From assembly GCF_019320115.1 (NCBI RefSeq), contig NC_089583.1, positions 82,539,928-82,603,927 of the forward strand: a DNA stretch of 64,000 nucleotides. The letters are read 5' to 3'. The notes beneath the pieces were generated by a model. That model made no database searches. It had not been told where the DNA came from and worked only from the letters and a program-made list of their open reading frames with translations. Below are positions 11,506 through 22,899 of this stretch, piece after piece (within the stretch, counting starts at the first letter, position 1; each line of letters begins with the position of its first letter). Source of the stretch: Miscanthus floridulus. Taxonomy: Eukaryota > Streptophyta > Magnoliopsida > Poales > Poaceae. A program made the translations under genes and the position numbers.

Positions 11506-14500
11506 ATGGAGGTTTCTAGGAAGGGGAGAGAGCGGGGGAGTAGAGAGGAAGTCACCAAAATGTCAGACTGGAGGTCGTCCACCGTGAGGGCATTGGTGCA
11601 GAAAGCTTTCATCATGAAGGGGTTTCTGCTGCCGCAAGAAGTGGCGCACTAGAGGGTCCCTGGGAAGGAGGAGTTTCCGCAACCTCATCTAGACGAGGTG
11701 GTTTCTTTCCTTACCTTCCATGAGCGTGGATTAGGATACCCTGCGCACTGGTTCCTGCATGGGCTCCTCAACGAGGGGGGTCTAGAGCTACAACACCTCA
11801 ATCCAATAGGGTGCTGCACATCACTAGTTTCGTCACCGTCTACGAGGCTTTCCTTGGGATGGAGCTGCACGTGGATCTCTTTTGGCTCTTCTTCTCTGGG
11901 AGGGCTATGACAGCGAGGAATTCGGCCGAGACCGCACCGGTGGGAGGGTTCGCCCTGCAGAAGAAGCCAAGCATGGGAGGTGTGTATCCCATGTACTCCC
12001 CATGCGACTCCAACCGGGGATGGCATGGGGAGTGGTTTTACATCTGGAATCTGGTGGAGGCGCCATTTCTAGCAGTTCACTTGTGGGAGCCGGCGAAGCA
12101 GAAAAGTTGGTCGTGGGGTTGCGCCTGCATGGAGAGGCACAAGGTGGATGTCATCAAGGAGGAGCTACGGAAGCTCATAAGGCTCAGGCCTCAATAGGGT
12201 GCGAGTGATCCACACCCTCTTTCGCCGCCGGGTTGCGCCGTTGGCCGAGAGGATGCGACCAATGTGGATGTACGGTGGCCGGTCGAACCCGGACCATGTG
12301 TCGTCGGAGGACCTACTGGACGACGAGGTCTGGAGTCGCCTTGGTCGGGTGCTGTAGCTGAGGCCTAGGGATACGGTTGTGGGGAAACCCATATTGTTTA
12401 ATGCCTCGATTGTGTCTAACCTGGTATGATCCTTTATTTTGTTCATGTTTCTTCCTCTGCTTTTGCTGTTTCTTGATAACGGGGCATCCGTTCCATAGGG
12501 GCTTGAAAGGTACAAGTCTCGACTACACCTTCCTAGGGGACCAGAGGGAAGGGCTCGGTAAGCTGCCCAGAAGGAGGCGGCAGATGCCCGGAAGAAGAGA
12601 ACCAGAGAGGTTCGGCAGAAGGAAGAGAAGAAGAAGGAGGTCGCTCGACGCGTGAGGGCCGGGGAACGTAGGAGCGATGTCAAGTTGGAACTCGCGTTGG
12701 ATGATCCTATGGACTTGGACGACATGGTATTCTCTGATGAGGAGGAGAGTCAGGAGGTTGCCATGACCTTGGCGGAGTGTCGTGACCCTACGGCGGCATC
12801 CGCTAGCGGGGAGCAGGACGCCGCACGGTGTGTGGAGGTTCTTGTGTCAAGAAGCGCGCTGTGAGTGCGGACATCATCGGCGAACGGGCGGCGAAGCGGA
12901 CACAGTCACCGCGCCCCTCTGGTGGCATCACCAGTTCCATCGTTGCCTATGGTGAACGCGACCGAGCGAGCTAGGCAGTCCGAGGAGCGAACTGGCACTC
13001 GTGTGCTGGTGGGACTGGTACCAACGCCTAGCTTGTAGCTAGAGGAGGCCCTGCCTATCATGGGTGCGGTCAAGCAGACTAGTGCCCGGTCGACGCGTGA
13101 CTTGCGGTTGGAGGATGCTCTGTCCGCTGCTTCGATCGGGGAGTCTTCGAGCCGGCGGTCGTAGTGACCCATAGGCCGGGTAGGAGCTGGTCGGGATGAC
13201 TCCACCCCCATCCAAAGTGAGAGGGCATGGGTCATAGTCTAGGAGCAGCCCTCATCCTATAGGTTCGTTGCTATCAGGGCCTGCCTTCAGGGTCATGCCG
13301 CTCACCTCCCAGTATGTTTCCCTTTGCTGCCCTTCGATCTTTTGCCGGTTGAGTCCTTTTGGAGTGTGACCCATCTGTAATTTCTGTCAATGGCCAGGGG
13401 ATGCCGAGGTTGAGCACTGCTCTGACCCCCATTCAGGAGACTTGGAGGCCTACCCTGTAGCGTTCCCTCCCGGGGGTGGTGCCCCCCGGGGTGGCTGCTG
13501 ATAAGGCGGCAGCGGCGGTGTTGGTAGCGATCTCAATGCTGATGGCAGGGGTTGCATCTGAGGTAACCCTCACAGCCCTTCCTCCACTAGTCATGGTGGA
13601 AGAGACAAGGGAGGGCGAGCTCCCTATCTCACTGGGTGGAGGGCCACACATCTTATCCTTACCGCCGGAGCCAAAGGCGCCGGAGGGAAGGGCGACCGGG
13701 ACAGAGTTCGGACGCCCGGTGATGTTCCACGTGGATGAGGTGGTGGAGATCCCATCCGATGATGAGGTGGACATCACGGCGGAGCCGCTGGTGTCGCCAC
13801 AAGAGCTGGTGGTAGCGTCGCGGGAGCTAGTAGCAGTCACCGCGGGAGCTGGCGGTGGTCCAGTTGGAGGCTGGGCCCTCCGGCGGTTCGCCAGAGGGTG
13901 ACCTAGAGTGGCACTACCCTATGGACCCATCGAAGGTGAGGATCGTCCTCCAGGATTCCTAGGAGCATTAGCTTTGGGACATTTTTGGGGGGCAAGGGCC
14001 TGCCGCGGTGTCCGAGCTCACCAAGCTATCCGCGAAGCTTGAAAGCGCCCGGAACTAGGCTCAGTTCACTCGGCAGTTGGTTGAGGGCGACCTGCAGCTC
14101 GCTGTGGAGGTGAGTTTCTGGTACTTGTCCTCAACCTTTGAATCTTTCGTTGGTTGTCTTTAGCATGCTCAGTTTTTCGTAGGATATAAGGAAGATATCG
14201 TCCCGCAAGTCTTCCTTCCTTTGGGTAGAACACGCCTAGATGGCTAAGCTCGAGCGTCAGGTAGAGTCTGCTCGTCATGAGTCCTAAGACCGGACGACCA
14301 AGGTGGCCACGGCATGGGCGGAGGGATAGCGTGCAGCGGAGCGAGCGACTACCGCCGAGCAAGGGCTCGAGGCGACGAAAGCCCACCAGGCGGAGACTGA
14401 GGCAGAGCTACGGGCATCCCTGGCGAGCACCGAGATGGTGCTTCAAGAGGCCTTGGCATCCCTTGAGCCAGAGCAAAGTGCTCTGGTGTCGGAGCGGGTC

Positions 14501-15360
14501 GCCTTGGAGTCAGGCAAGGAAGGCCCTGGAGGCAGAGCAGAGGGCCCAGTCGGAGGCGGACCAGGAGGTGCTCGCGTTTCGATGCCGAGGTGATGGAGGC
14601 GGAGGTGGTGAACACCCGACGGTGCGCACAGGTGACTCGACAGGCGGAGGAGTTCTCCACCCACTAGAATTCTCATGCTGGTACATTCCCTTTCTTTTTT
14701 TGTTGCAGTTGGTTTCTTTCTTCAGCCTGTTCCTAAGGTTGTCGCCCCTCTCTCAGAGCTGGATGGAAAGGTAAAGATGCTGGAGTAGGACCTGGAGATG
14801 ACCAAGGCGACCCTCAGCTGGAATGCAGAGGAGCTGGCCAAGTCCCATGAAGAGCGACGTGCTCTTGAGGGAGACCTTGACCAGATCCGCAACGTTGCCT
14901 AGCTCATCATCTCGAAAGTCTTCAGGTCGGTGCCAAGCACTAACGCACCTACTGTCTAGCTGGCGGAGGTCCCAGACATGGTCAAGGACCTTATCAGGAG
15001 TGGGCTATTTTACGGGGCGTCGGGGGTGCTGACCTCGGTGGCGACGTACCACCCGAATCTAGAATTCGCCACTATCTGTGGTGAGTATGCTGAAGGCCTG
15101 AGCATGGAGGACATCCAGTTAATCAGGGAGAGCCTGCTGCCGCACACGCGGTCGGTGTCGGAGCAAGTCTCCGCCAAGTGGGTGATGGATGTTCGCCGTG
15201 AGAACATGGCCCGAAGCACGCGTGGGGAGGATGCCTCCAAACCTGCAGATAGCACGGAGCCTGGTTTGGGGGGGGGGGAAACGTTGCCTTGGCCCCGATC
15301 GAGCCGGACGTCGTGCTGCCGGGGAGTGAGCAGCCTGTGCCTTCGTCGATCACGCCGTTA
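11506..15360 (+). pseudogene. Antisense ORF of the Tat-like element ('putative gypsy type transposon', Transposase_28-like), broken
   Basis: The best start is the ATG at 11506 (MEVSRKGRERG). The N-terminal globular part is spread over several frames: 'PQEVAH' then stop, 'VVSFLTFHERGLGYPAHWFL' (11698-11760), 'LHITSFVTVYEAFLGMELHV' (11811-11870) and 'WHGEWFYIWNLVEAPFLAVH' (12020-12080). This pattern fits the plant-specific Transposase_28 family, whose function is unknown. Further down is a Glu/Ala/Arg-rich coiled-coil-like region (about 14250-14900) and a C-terminal block 'DMVKDLIRSGLFYGASGV' (14978-15030). Introns probably lie near 12420-12500, 14110-14240 and 14670-14710. Frameshifts and stops make it a pseudogene. 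It runs opposite to the element's gag. Confidence 0.72.
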
Positions 15361-15959
15361 GCTGATGCCATTGGGCCAGTTTAATACCTTGATAAATATA
15401 AGTAATTAGTAAATGTAAGAAGTTTAAGTTCATGGGGGGAACCCCTGTGTAAAATGCTCGTGTGTGTTTTAATGACTGCAATCGGTTTTTGTTTTTGTGA
15501 TGGAGTTGCTTCGTTCGAGGAAGCTTGTTCCTTTTCGTTCCTTAGTTTTCCCTTAGCATAATTTTGTTTTAAATTTCTTTCTTTCTCGTACCTGCCTGTT
15601 TGTTCTAAAGGCTACAACTTTGTGAGCCCGAGGTGTGGGCCGCGAGGCTCAGCCGGTCGTAACCGTAGGAAAAGGCGGGGTGCGATCAGTCGTAATGTTC
15701 TAAAGCAAAGCTACATAAGGTAAATCAAAGGAACGAACTGCCCTTTTGTTTGGGTAGGACAGGAGTTTCTCCATATGAAATTAAAAGAGTACTTAAAGTA
15801 AAAACAAAAACAGAGGGGTAGTAGAGCCCCCTAGTGGAGCCCCCGAGCGCCTCGAGCCAAAAAGTGTTCGGGTCGGGGTGCTTTTATAGGAGCGTTCGCT
15901 AAGTAAAGGTAAGACTAAAACTTAGGAAAAGAAGAAAATGACATAGCTGTTCCAAGGTG

Positions 15960-17212
15960 CTCAGAGAGAGCGTCGTTGTTGTTGTCCTTCAGTTGGTAGG
16001 CGTCTGGTCAGATCACTTCATCCTTCAGTCGTCTGGATCCTTGCCCGCTGTGCCCCCTTCTTCGGTTGCTGCTTCCTCGCCTTTTTCTTCCTTTGGGCTG
16101 CCAGCTTACCTTAGCAGGCGCTTGAGGAGTTGGCAGTCATTGTAGAGGTGTTTGACGGGGTAGTCATGGTTGGTGCACGAGCTCTCAATGAGATCATGGA
16201 AGTGGCCCGGAGGGTCTTGCTGGGGCTACGTGCCCAGCATGATCGGCCGCGGCGTCTGACGCGAAGTTAGCCGGTTGGCGGTGATCCTTTCTGTTCTTTT
16301 TCCCCTCTGTGTGGAGGGGCCCTCGTCTTGATCCTAGCGCTTGGCCTTACCTTTGTCGCGGCCTCCGTTGAAGCGCGGTGGGAACGACGCTTGCTGGAAC
16401 ATTTGGACAAAGGTCTGTGGTCCTAGGCGGTCAGGGCTGGGACTCCGGTCGACGCTGTGCGTGTCTAGGTTCGGCCTGAGCCACACGTAGATAGGCAGTC
16501 GGCACGAGGCGGTCATCAAGTCAAGGTGAGGTGGCATTGTGGCTTTCTGCGCCGCACTCTGTGGTTGTTGTGGTGATAGGGTGTAGTGCCCCATCTGCTA
16601 TGTCCCTATTCCCCGGATGGGGAGCGAGGTCATGAGTCGGCGTCGCGATATGGAGCACTCCGTTTGTTGAATGGCGGTGGTCTCTAGCAGTGCCCGGAGG
16701 TTCTGGTGGATCGCCCGTTCGCGAGGGTCGTTTGGCTCGGGCAGGTCGCGTAGGAGCATTGCCGTGGCGGCAACGTTTTGACTGGCCCGAGCGAACTGTG
16801 GGGGATTAGTCCCTCGAACCGAGATGTTGCGTTGGGGCTGACGGGCGTGACCCCAAGCGCTGTTCGCCAGTCTACGCGCACGGGGCGCAGTGTGGTGCGC
16901 CGAGCACGCTAGTGCAGTCGATGGCTCATGTAGCCATTGTTGTCGCAGTTCCTCTCCGTGCTCACGTGTGAGCTCAGGGGTCTCCGCATGAGGGCCTGGA
17001 GGGGCGTGACTCCGTGAGAACTCCGTTTCCATTGGTGGGTGTCCTAGAGGGTCTGCCATGGCGCACTCCCGGAACAGACGGTGGCTAGGTGCCATGTCAC
17101 CGATGCTGGAGCCGTCACTCTCGCCATCGTCATCCATGAGGTCGAAGAAACAGGTGGGAGCATAGCTCGCCAATCCCACGAATTCAGATGCGAGAGGGGG
17201 TAGCGTGAGCAT
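15960..17212 (-). pseudogene. gag remnant of the Tat-like element
   Basis: The minus-strand frame 17212-16334 is open except for one TAG at 16598-16600. It encodes a hydrophilic protein with an acidic segment 'FDLMDDDGESDGSS' and Arg/Gln-rich stretches. Further on, in shifted frames (about 16100-16200), is 'SCTNHDYPVKHLYNDCQLLK', which resembles the C-terminal gag motif of Tat/Ogre-type elements (CxNH...PVKHxxxDC). The sequence then loses coding character before 15400, so the central gag and all of pol are missing. It could only move with enzymes supplied by another element. Confidence 0.65.
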
Positions 17213-17708
17213 CCTTCGGAGCCCCTAGGCATATGCGTCCGTAGAAGACGTGAGGCCTAGGGGAACTGGTCGTATGGTGGTTGTGTTAGGGACAACAGGG
17301 TTCCACCGGGTAATCGACGGAAGATAGAGAATAGTGAGTACATAACAGAGTGCATATTACTTACAGCGGGGTTTGAGCAGAGAGTTTGCTCGGAATGAAG
17401 TGCAGATGTCGCATCATCGAAGTTCGCACGTCCTGGAGTTGATGGAGGACGTCCCTCCGATAGGTGCTAGGTCACGAGCCTCCTCATGGAGGTGTAGTAC
17501 GCCGAGTCGGTCGGCGACGAAGTTTAGGCTTCTGAAGAGGAAGGCCTAGGATGGCTCGAAGACTGGTGGAACCCGCATCCCGGCGGGCAAGAGTGCGGGG
17601 AAGTCCAACGAGCCTGAGCGAATCGTATCGCCCGATCCCGCCACGACGGGGGTGGCAGAAGTATGGGCCATCTGATGACCAAAAAGGTGTTGAACGTACA
17701 TCGTATTC

Positions 17709-17726
17709 CCCACGGACGGCGTCAAC
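17709..17726 (-). promoter_or_regulatory. Primer binding site of the Tat-like element
   Basis: Read on the minus strand, the bases directly inside the right LTR are GTTGACGCCGTCCGTGGG. This is close to the TGGCGCCGTCTGTGGGGA type used by grass Tat-lineage elements (family knowledge), with one G-to-A change. It sets the element's orientation. Confidence 0.72.
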
Positions 17727-18959
17727 TGTCGGTGCAGAAAGTGACCAACTAGTGAATATTTGTAGTTTTATTATACGTTGTGATCGGAGGTGGCCTAGCA
17801 CTCAATGACACTGGATTTATACTGGTTCAGGCAACGTGCCCTATGTCCAGTCGGGGTCAGTCGGTGACTTTATTCCTGAGCCCAGGTGCTCAAAGTTTGC
17901 AGTGGGGTTACAAACGAGGAGAAAGATGGGGTGTACAGGTCCGGTCGGCTCCGACCGGAAGGGCCGAGGGTGACAGGAACTTTGCTATGAGCTAGGTGTT
18001 CAAGCATGTGCTTACGGTCGGAACTTGGTGGTTCTGAGGTTGTGAGCTATCGACCTAAGGAACTCTGGCCTACTGGAATCGGTCTTCGATCATCTGGTCC
18101 CCTCTGTTGGAGGGAGTCCATCCCCTTTTATAGATGAAGGGGATGGCTTTGCAGGTGAGAGGGAGAGGGTACGGATGTTTTTAAGCCTTGTTGCCCACGC
18201 TAACGAGGATCGGACAGTGGTAGGCCCCCACAACGCTGTTGATGTCAATGTAGAATGTTAGGTGCACGTGGGAGATGGCGCTGTGTTCTTCAGGAAGGGT
18301 TGACGCTAGTACCTGCAAAAAATTGTTTGATGCCTAGAGGTATGTGAGGAGTCTCGCTATGTTCACCCGGTATGGTAAATTCTGGTGCCCATACCGCTAT
18401 CGATGTCCAGGGACACGCGGGAGTTTTTACCGTATGGGAGTTTTAGCGGCCCCTACAATACTGTAGTGGAAGACGTCGGTGCCTACAATACTGTTTGTGT
18501 CAGGGTGGCCGCAGAGTGCTGTTCCGTGCAGGGTATGGTTCTTGGTATAGTGGTTTTGACTTGTGAGCCTTGCCTTGCCTTTCTTCGCACGCCTTCTAGT
18601 TCCTTCCGAGCGGGCGTCCCCAGTCGGATGGCTCCAGTCGGCTCTGAGTGCGTCGGTGGGAGAAGAGCGGTGAGTAGGGTTCCTACGAGCCCCGGTCGGA
18701 GGGACGCGGGGTCGGAGTCGGAAGTAGGGCTCGGGGCAGGCCTTCCGATCAGAGAGGCCGTCCAGAGACGGTTGAAGCCCGAATTGAGTGCTCCGGTTGG
18801 AGAGGTGGGCCGAAATAGCTGATGAGCGGGCGTTACTCTTCTTGGGTCTGGCCTTTCGGTTGGTTGCTGGACCGTTCCTTTACCCCGTTTTTAGACTCTT
18901 GGGCCGAGCCTTGGCGCAGAAGCCGGTCTCCGAGGGACCCTGGGTTTATGAACCCGACA
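17727..18959 (-). repeat. 5' LTR (right copy) of the Tat-like element
   Basis: This 1233-bp LTR runs from TGTCGGTGCAG to AACCCGACA and is followed by the target duplication CTTTT. It is uninterrupted. Its outer 63 bases (18897-18959) are also present at 55874-55935 as part of the downstream segmental duplication. Confidence 0.9.
18126..18133 (-). promoter_or_regulatory. TATA box of the Tat-like element 5' LTR
   Basis: The minus strand reads CTATAAAAGGGGATGG, a strong plant TATA context. The same sequence is conserved in the left LTR at 6651-6658. Transcription would run leftwards into the primer site and gag. Confidence 0.65.
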
Positions 18960-18964
18960 CTTTT

Positions 18965-19402
18965 TATAATGACAAGTGTGGTAATTTATATATATAAATT
19001 TAGGGGGTTATTTTGAATTATCTTTCGTAACTGGCAGAGGTGGGTAATTTTTTTATAAAATTACAATAGATTCAATGACTATTATCAGAGATGATGATTA
19101 GAGTCTGTCAAATTAAAGGCTCTGTTGGGGGCCTCTAATTAGTAATAGTAAGATAAGATAAGGTTTTTTATACTTTTGGATTTCATTTTATAGATTATGG
19201 CTAGCGTTTATCAAGATCGCCAAAATATGGGACGTTGTTCGAAAAAATATAGCACAGCACGAGAAACGGAGAAAGCTAGCTGGTCGCCTGGGCTCCAGCC
19301 TCCAGGCATCCGAGATATAGGTTGCAGCGGACAGCGGTAACTCGGCAAACTGGGGCCTCGACAGAACCACCTTGTAACCCAGGCAAATGGGATTCGAGGT
19401 CA
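18965..19402. other. AT-rich 3' flank of the P450, continuation of the 3731-6245 region
   Basis: This resumes the AT-rich repeat split by the retroelement and reaches the P450 3' end. On the P450 strand it would hold the 3' UTR and poly(A) signal; no single signal stands out. Confidence 0.45.
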
Positions 19403-21046
19403 TCAAGCAGTGTACAGGCGGGCCGGGAGCTTGGGCTCGACGACGGCCTGGAGCGGGAACTTGCGCGGCGTGGATAGGCCGAAGACTTCCTCCATGCTCA
19501 GCTCTTCCTTCGTCATGCCATCCGGTAGCCTCCACGCAAACCCGTGCAGCAGGTTGACGAGGATCACCTGGATCACCTTCAGCCCGAGGCTGTAACCGGG
19601 GCACATCCGTCGGCCGGAACCGAATGGGAGCAGCTCGAAGTCCTGGCCCTTGACGTCGATTTTGCTCCCGACGAACCGCTCCGGCCGGAACTCCTCGGGC
19701 GCCTCCCACAAGCGCGGGTCGCGGCTGATGGTCCACGCGTTGATGAGCACGCGCGTGCCCGCGGGGATGTCGTATCCGCCCACGGACGTGTCCTCGCGAG
19801 ACAAGCGCGGCGACAGCAGGGGGACGACCATATGCAAGCGCATGGTCTCCTTGACGATGGCGTCCATGTACGGGAGGTGAGGGATGTCCTTCTCCGTGAC
19901 CCAGCGGTCGCGGCCGATGACGCTGTCCAGCTCCTCGGTGGCCTTGGCGAAGACGTCGGGATTCTTCAGGAGCTCTGAGATGGCCCACTCGACGATTACC
20001 GCGGCGCTCTCTGTGCCCCCGGCGACGAGATCCTGTGCCATCGAATCCAAGCATGTAGGAATGCTGAGCACTTTTGTTACGGATCAGCAATTCAGCATTA
20101 GGATTTTTCGGGTACAGAGACAATAAACCTGAGTGAAGGCTTTAACGCTGTCTCGAGTGAGCTTGACGTCGAGGCTGGGATCGTCGGCGAGCTGAAGCAG
20201 CCTGTCGACCATGTCCTGCGGCACGAAGGCGTCTCCCTCGCGCAGACGCCGCCCGTTGTGCTCCACCACCACGTTCTCCATGAATTGGTTGAACATCCTG
20301 CCCACCCTCTTCATCCTCCTGACGTAGCCCTGCAGGTCCAGCCAGGACAGCCAAGGGATCCAGTCCCCGATGTTGAGCACGCCGTTGAGCAAGAACAGCT
20401 CGTCAAGCATCCACCTGAACTCCTTCCACGTTGTCACGGAGCCCCCGCCACTGGCGACCACCTCCTTGTCCACGCACTTCCTGCCCAGAACCATGCGGGT
20501 GATGATGTTCAGGCTCATCGTGGACAGGCACTCCTTGAGCGGAACGACCTGCCCCGCCGTCCCGTGCAGGGCGCGCAGCAGCGCGTGCACCTCCTCCCGG
20601 CGAACGTGCTCGAAGGACTCTAGCCGCCTCGCGCTGAAGAGCTCGTCCGCGCAGATCTTGCGCGCCTGCCGCCAGTAGGCGCCGTAGGGGCTCCAGGCGA
20701 TGTTAGAGTAGTTGTAGGTCGTGTACTTGCCCGCCGCCATTTTCGGCCGGTCGATGAACACCGAGTCGTGGGTCTTGAGGAAGAACTTGGCCATGTCGAC
20801 GGACGACGCGATGACGACGGGGAAGGAGCCGAACTGCACGCGCATCAGCGGGCCGTGGCGCTTGGACAGCGCGTCGAGGGAGCGGTGCGGGAGCGCGCCG
20901 AGGAGGTTGAAGTTGCCGATGATCGGCCACGGCTTGGGGCCCGGCAGGCTGTTGCACGGCCGGCGCCTGCGTGCGTGGACAACTCCGAGGTACAGGACGG
21001 TGGTGAGCACTACGGCGAAAACGGCCGCCCCTGCTGATAGCTCCAT
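19403..21046 (-). CDS. Cytochrome P450, CYP71 clan, CYP92-like, two exons
   Basis: Exon 1 is 21046-20129 (306 codons) and exon 2 is 20032-19403. The 96-bp intron is phase 0 with GT/AG ends, giving 515 residues, normal for A-type plant P450s. The start is the ATG encoding MELSAGAAV; upstream codons in frame lack an ATG. A hydrophobic N-terminal anchor (residues 6-23) predicts ER membrane attachment. Visible motifs: proline hinge LPGPKPWPIIGN (34-45), C-helix WRQARK (125-130), I-helix AGGTES (310-315), ExxR as ETMR (368-371), FRPERF (421-426) and haem loop FGSGRRMCPG with ligand Cys450. The hydrophobic stretch after the haem Cys (YSLGLKVIQ) resembles CYP92 proteins. Some grass CYP92C members make the homoterpenes DMNT/TMTT, but the substrate cannot be read here. 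No frameshift or stop is present, so it is likely functional. A broken second copy lies at 56377-58012. Confidence 0.92.
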
Positions 21047-21564
21047 GTGGAGACTGGAGAGGATAGATGTTGTGACGGCCTGAGGTGATAACTTCAGCAC
21101 CGTGCTTCAAAGATGAGACCACCGTGCTTATTGGTATTAGATTGTTGGGGAGGAGGGCAGCTGGAGAGGAAAATGAGGACAGCTTTGTTGGAGTTTGGAA
21201 TGCCACTATGCCAGCTTTTAGTTCTTGACGACTTCAGCTGACACGAATATTTTACGATAACGCAGAGTTGACTCGATTTTCTTAAGTTCCTGTACATTGA
21301 ATTCAGTGCTAGTATCTTCTTGTTGGATTAGGTGTCGAAGATTATTTAAGGGTGTCCTCAACAACTTGCACGAATCGCTAGCTCACATGGCCTGGTGGAG
21401 AACTTCTCACAGCTAGACTAAAGAGTGGACAACTTTTCGTGCGACAATCGTCGTCTCGCCTCGTCGGTCCGCCCCCAGCAATCCCCGCCTGCTTTCACCT
21501 CGCTTCCCCTGTGCGATAGCTGGCCCAGAAAAGGAAACCGCCATCCCGTTGCTCCACCGCGATC
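21047..21564. promoter_or_regulatory. P450 upstream region
   Basis: This 0.5-kb stretch separates the P450 start from the Mutator-like terminus and should hold its promoter, transcribed leftwards. AT-rich candidates on the minus strand are near 21245-21255 (TAAAATATT) and 21338-21346 (TTAAATAA); neither is decisive. The same sequence precedes the second copy at 58013-58529. The transposon terminus only about 520 bp upstream could influence expression (inference). Confidence 0.4.
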
Positions 21565-21823
21565 GGGATTTTTAACTTTTTGCCATCCTTACGGATGACA
21601 TTCCTTCGTTTGCCAGCTTTGTGCGCGTCCCTACGCATTTGCCATCGCAAACAGTAACCCTCCTACGTTTTTACCATTTCTGCTGAGGTGGCAAGTCAGA
21701 TGGGCACGCTAGCGTGGCAGGGAGCCTAGGAGCCCTAACTTGGCACGCGAAATGACCACGCTGCCCTCACCTCCTTCTTTTGTCTCCAGCCGGCCCAGCC
21801 CCGAGTCAAACCTAGCCCACTCC
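21565..21823 (+). repeat. MULE left terminal inverted repeat
   Basis: This pairs with the reverse complement of 25031-25267, with visible substitutions and small indels but the same order throughout. The outer end reads GGGATTTTTAACTTTTTGCC. Confidence 0.8.
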
Positions 21824-21906
21824 AGCAGCCGCATCCATTCTTCCCCCTCTCACCCATTCTCTTCCCTGGCGACGGCGATGGCTGATCCTCCTCCCCCATG
21901 CACCCC

Positions 21907-22451
21907 ATGGCTCGGAGGACAGAGCCCTCATTGTCAAGGAGCATGGCGTCGTGGGCTATCGAGGAGGAAGACACCGGGAAGGAGACTGGGCTCCCACTGA
22001 TCATGTGTCCCACATGCAAGAGAGAGGGTAATCGAGCTCACAGTGAGGACAACGGATAACGGCAACCAGGGGCGCGTGTTCTTCAAGTGTCCCAGAAATG
22101 TGCCCGGGGTAAGGGTTTTTCTTGGTTTTGGTTTTGGTTTTGGGTTTGGTTGAAGAACCCTAACTGTTGGGCATTTTGCAGATGCCTGGTAGATGTAGGT
22201 TCTATGAATTCCAGAAAGCGTACTTGAAGAAGCTGGTGGAGTTGAAGTTTGTTGTCATTGATCTTGAAGTTGTCCTGGGTGTAGAAGAAGTAGAAGAAGC
22301 TAGGGGATTTGGTGAAGAAGAAGCACAGTCAAAGTGTGTTGTGAAGAACAACATGGAAGCCAAGATGGATGCCCTTATTTCTTTGCTTAAGATGTTGATT
22401 TTAGTGTTATTTGTTGTATGCATTGTTGCCATAATGTATATGTTCAAGTGA
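21907..22451 (+). pseudogene. GRF-type zinc finger protein with C-terminal membrane segment, inside the MULE, copy 1
   Basis: Exon 1 runs from the ATG at 21907 (MARRTEPSLSRSM) to 22108. A GTAAGG...TTTTGCAG intron follows, then exon 2 (22182-22451). The zinc-binding pattern is CPTC (exon 1), FKCP (exon 1 end) and CRFYEF (exon 2), as in plant GRF fingers. Exon 2 continues with a Glu-rich helix, then a hydrophobic segment of about 20 residues (ILVLFVVCIVAIMYMF) at the C-terminus, predicting a tail-anchored protein. A frame change is needed near 22027 between CPTCKRE and VIELTV; both duplicate copies share it, so it predates the duplication or marks an unrecognised splice. GRF fingers bind nucleic acid in characterised proteins; this one's role is unknown. 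Confidence 0.65.
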
Positions 22452-22899
22452 ATGGTTGTTCTCAGTAGTAGGAAAATATATGATGAACATGTTAATGCAA
22501 TGGAAATGCTATCTTATTGTGTTGCCTATTGTATGTTGCATCAAATGGTTCTTTTGTCATGATAACAGCAAAAAATTCCATGACAGCCAACAAGAAGGTG
22601 AAATTGACAGAAATTTGCATACCAAGCTAATCCATTATTAGGTTCAGCAGTTGCCATACACAACTGGTCCATACATAACATGTTCATACTGGCAGTGATA
22701 GCCATAAATTACAGGTCCATACTGACACATGAGAGCCATACATAACAGGTCCGTACTGGCAATGACAACCATACATAACTGGTCCATCCCATACATAACA
22801 TGTCCATGACAGCCATACATAATTGGTCATAGGAGATCCTGTCTCCAAAATACATATAAAAGAACAACCATTCAAACAGTGGTTATGGCTTAGTTGCCA

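Larger units (their letters stand above)
6246..18959 (-). mobile_element. Pol-less Gypsy-type (Tat-lineage-like) LTR retrotransposon
   Basis: Two LTRs of about 1.24 kb begin TGTCGGTGCAG and end AACCCGACA. They are flanked by a perfect 5-bp target duplication CTTTT at 6241-6245 and 18960-18964. Three signs place the element on the minus strand: a tRNA-type primer site directly inside the right LTR (17709-17726), minus-strand TATA boxes in both LTRs, and a minus-strand gag remnant at 15960-17212. No reverse transcriptase, integrase or protease is present. An antisense ORF with a 'putative gypsy type transposon' domain fills 11506-15360. Non-autonomous Tat elements with an antisense extra ORF are known in grasses (family knowledge). 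The left LTR carries a later solo LTR. Confidence 0.87.

Noticed and set aside
19544..19978. Long plus-strand ORFs over the P450 (for example 19544-19978 and 20258-20623) and over its duplicate
   Set aside because: They are GC3-driven shadows of the P450 exons on the other strand; no family motif, and they cross the intron.
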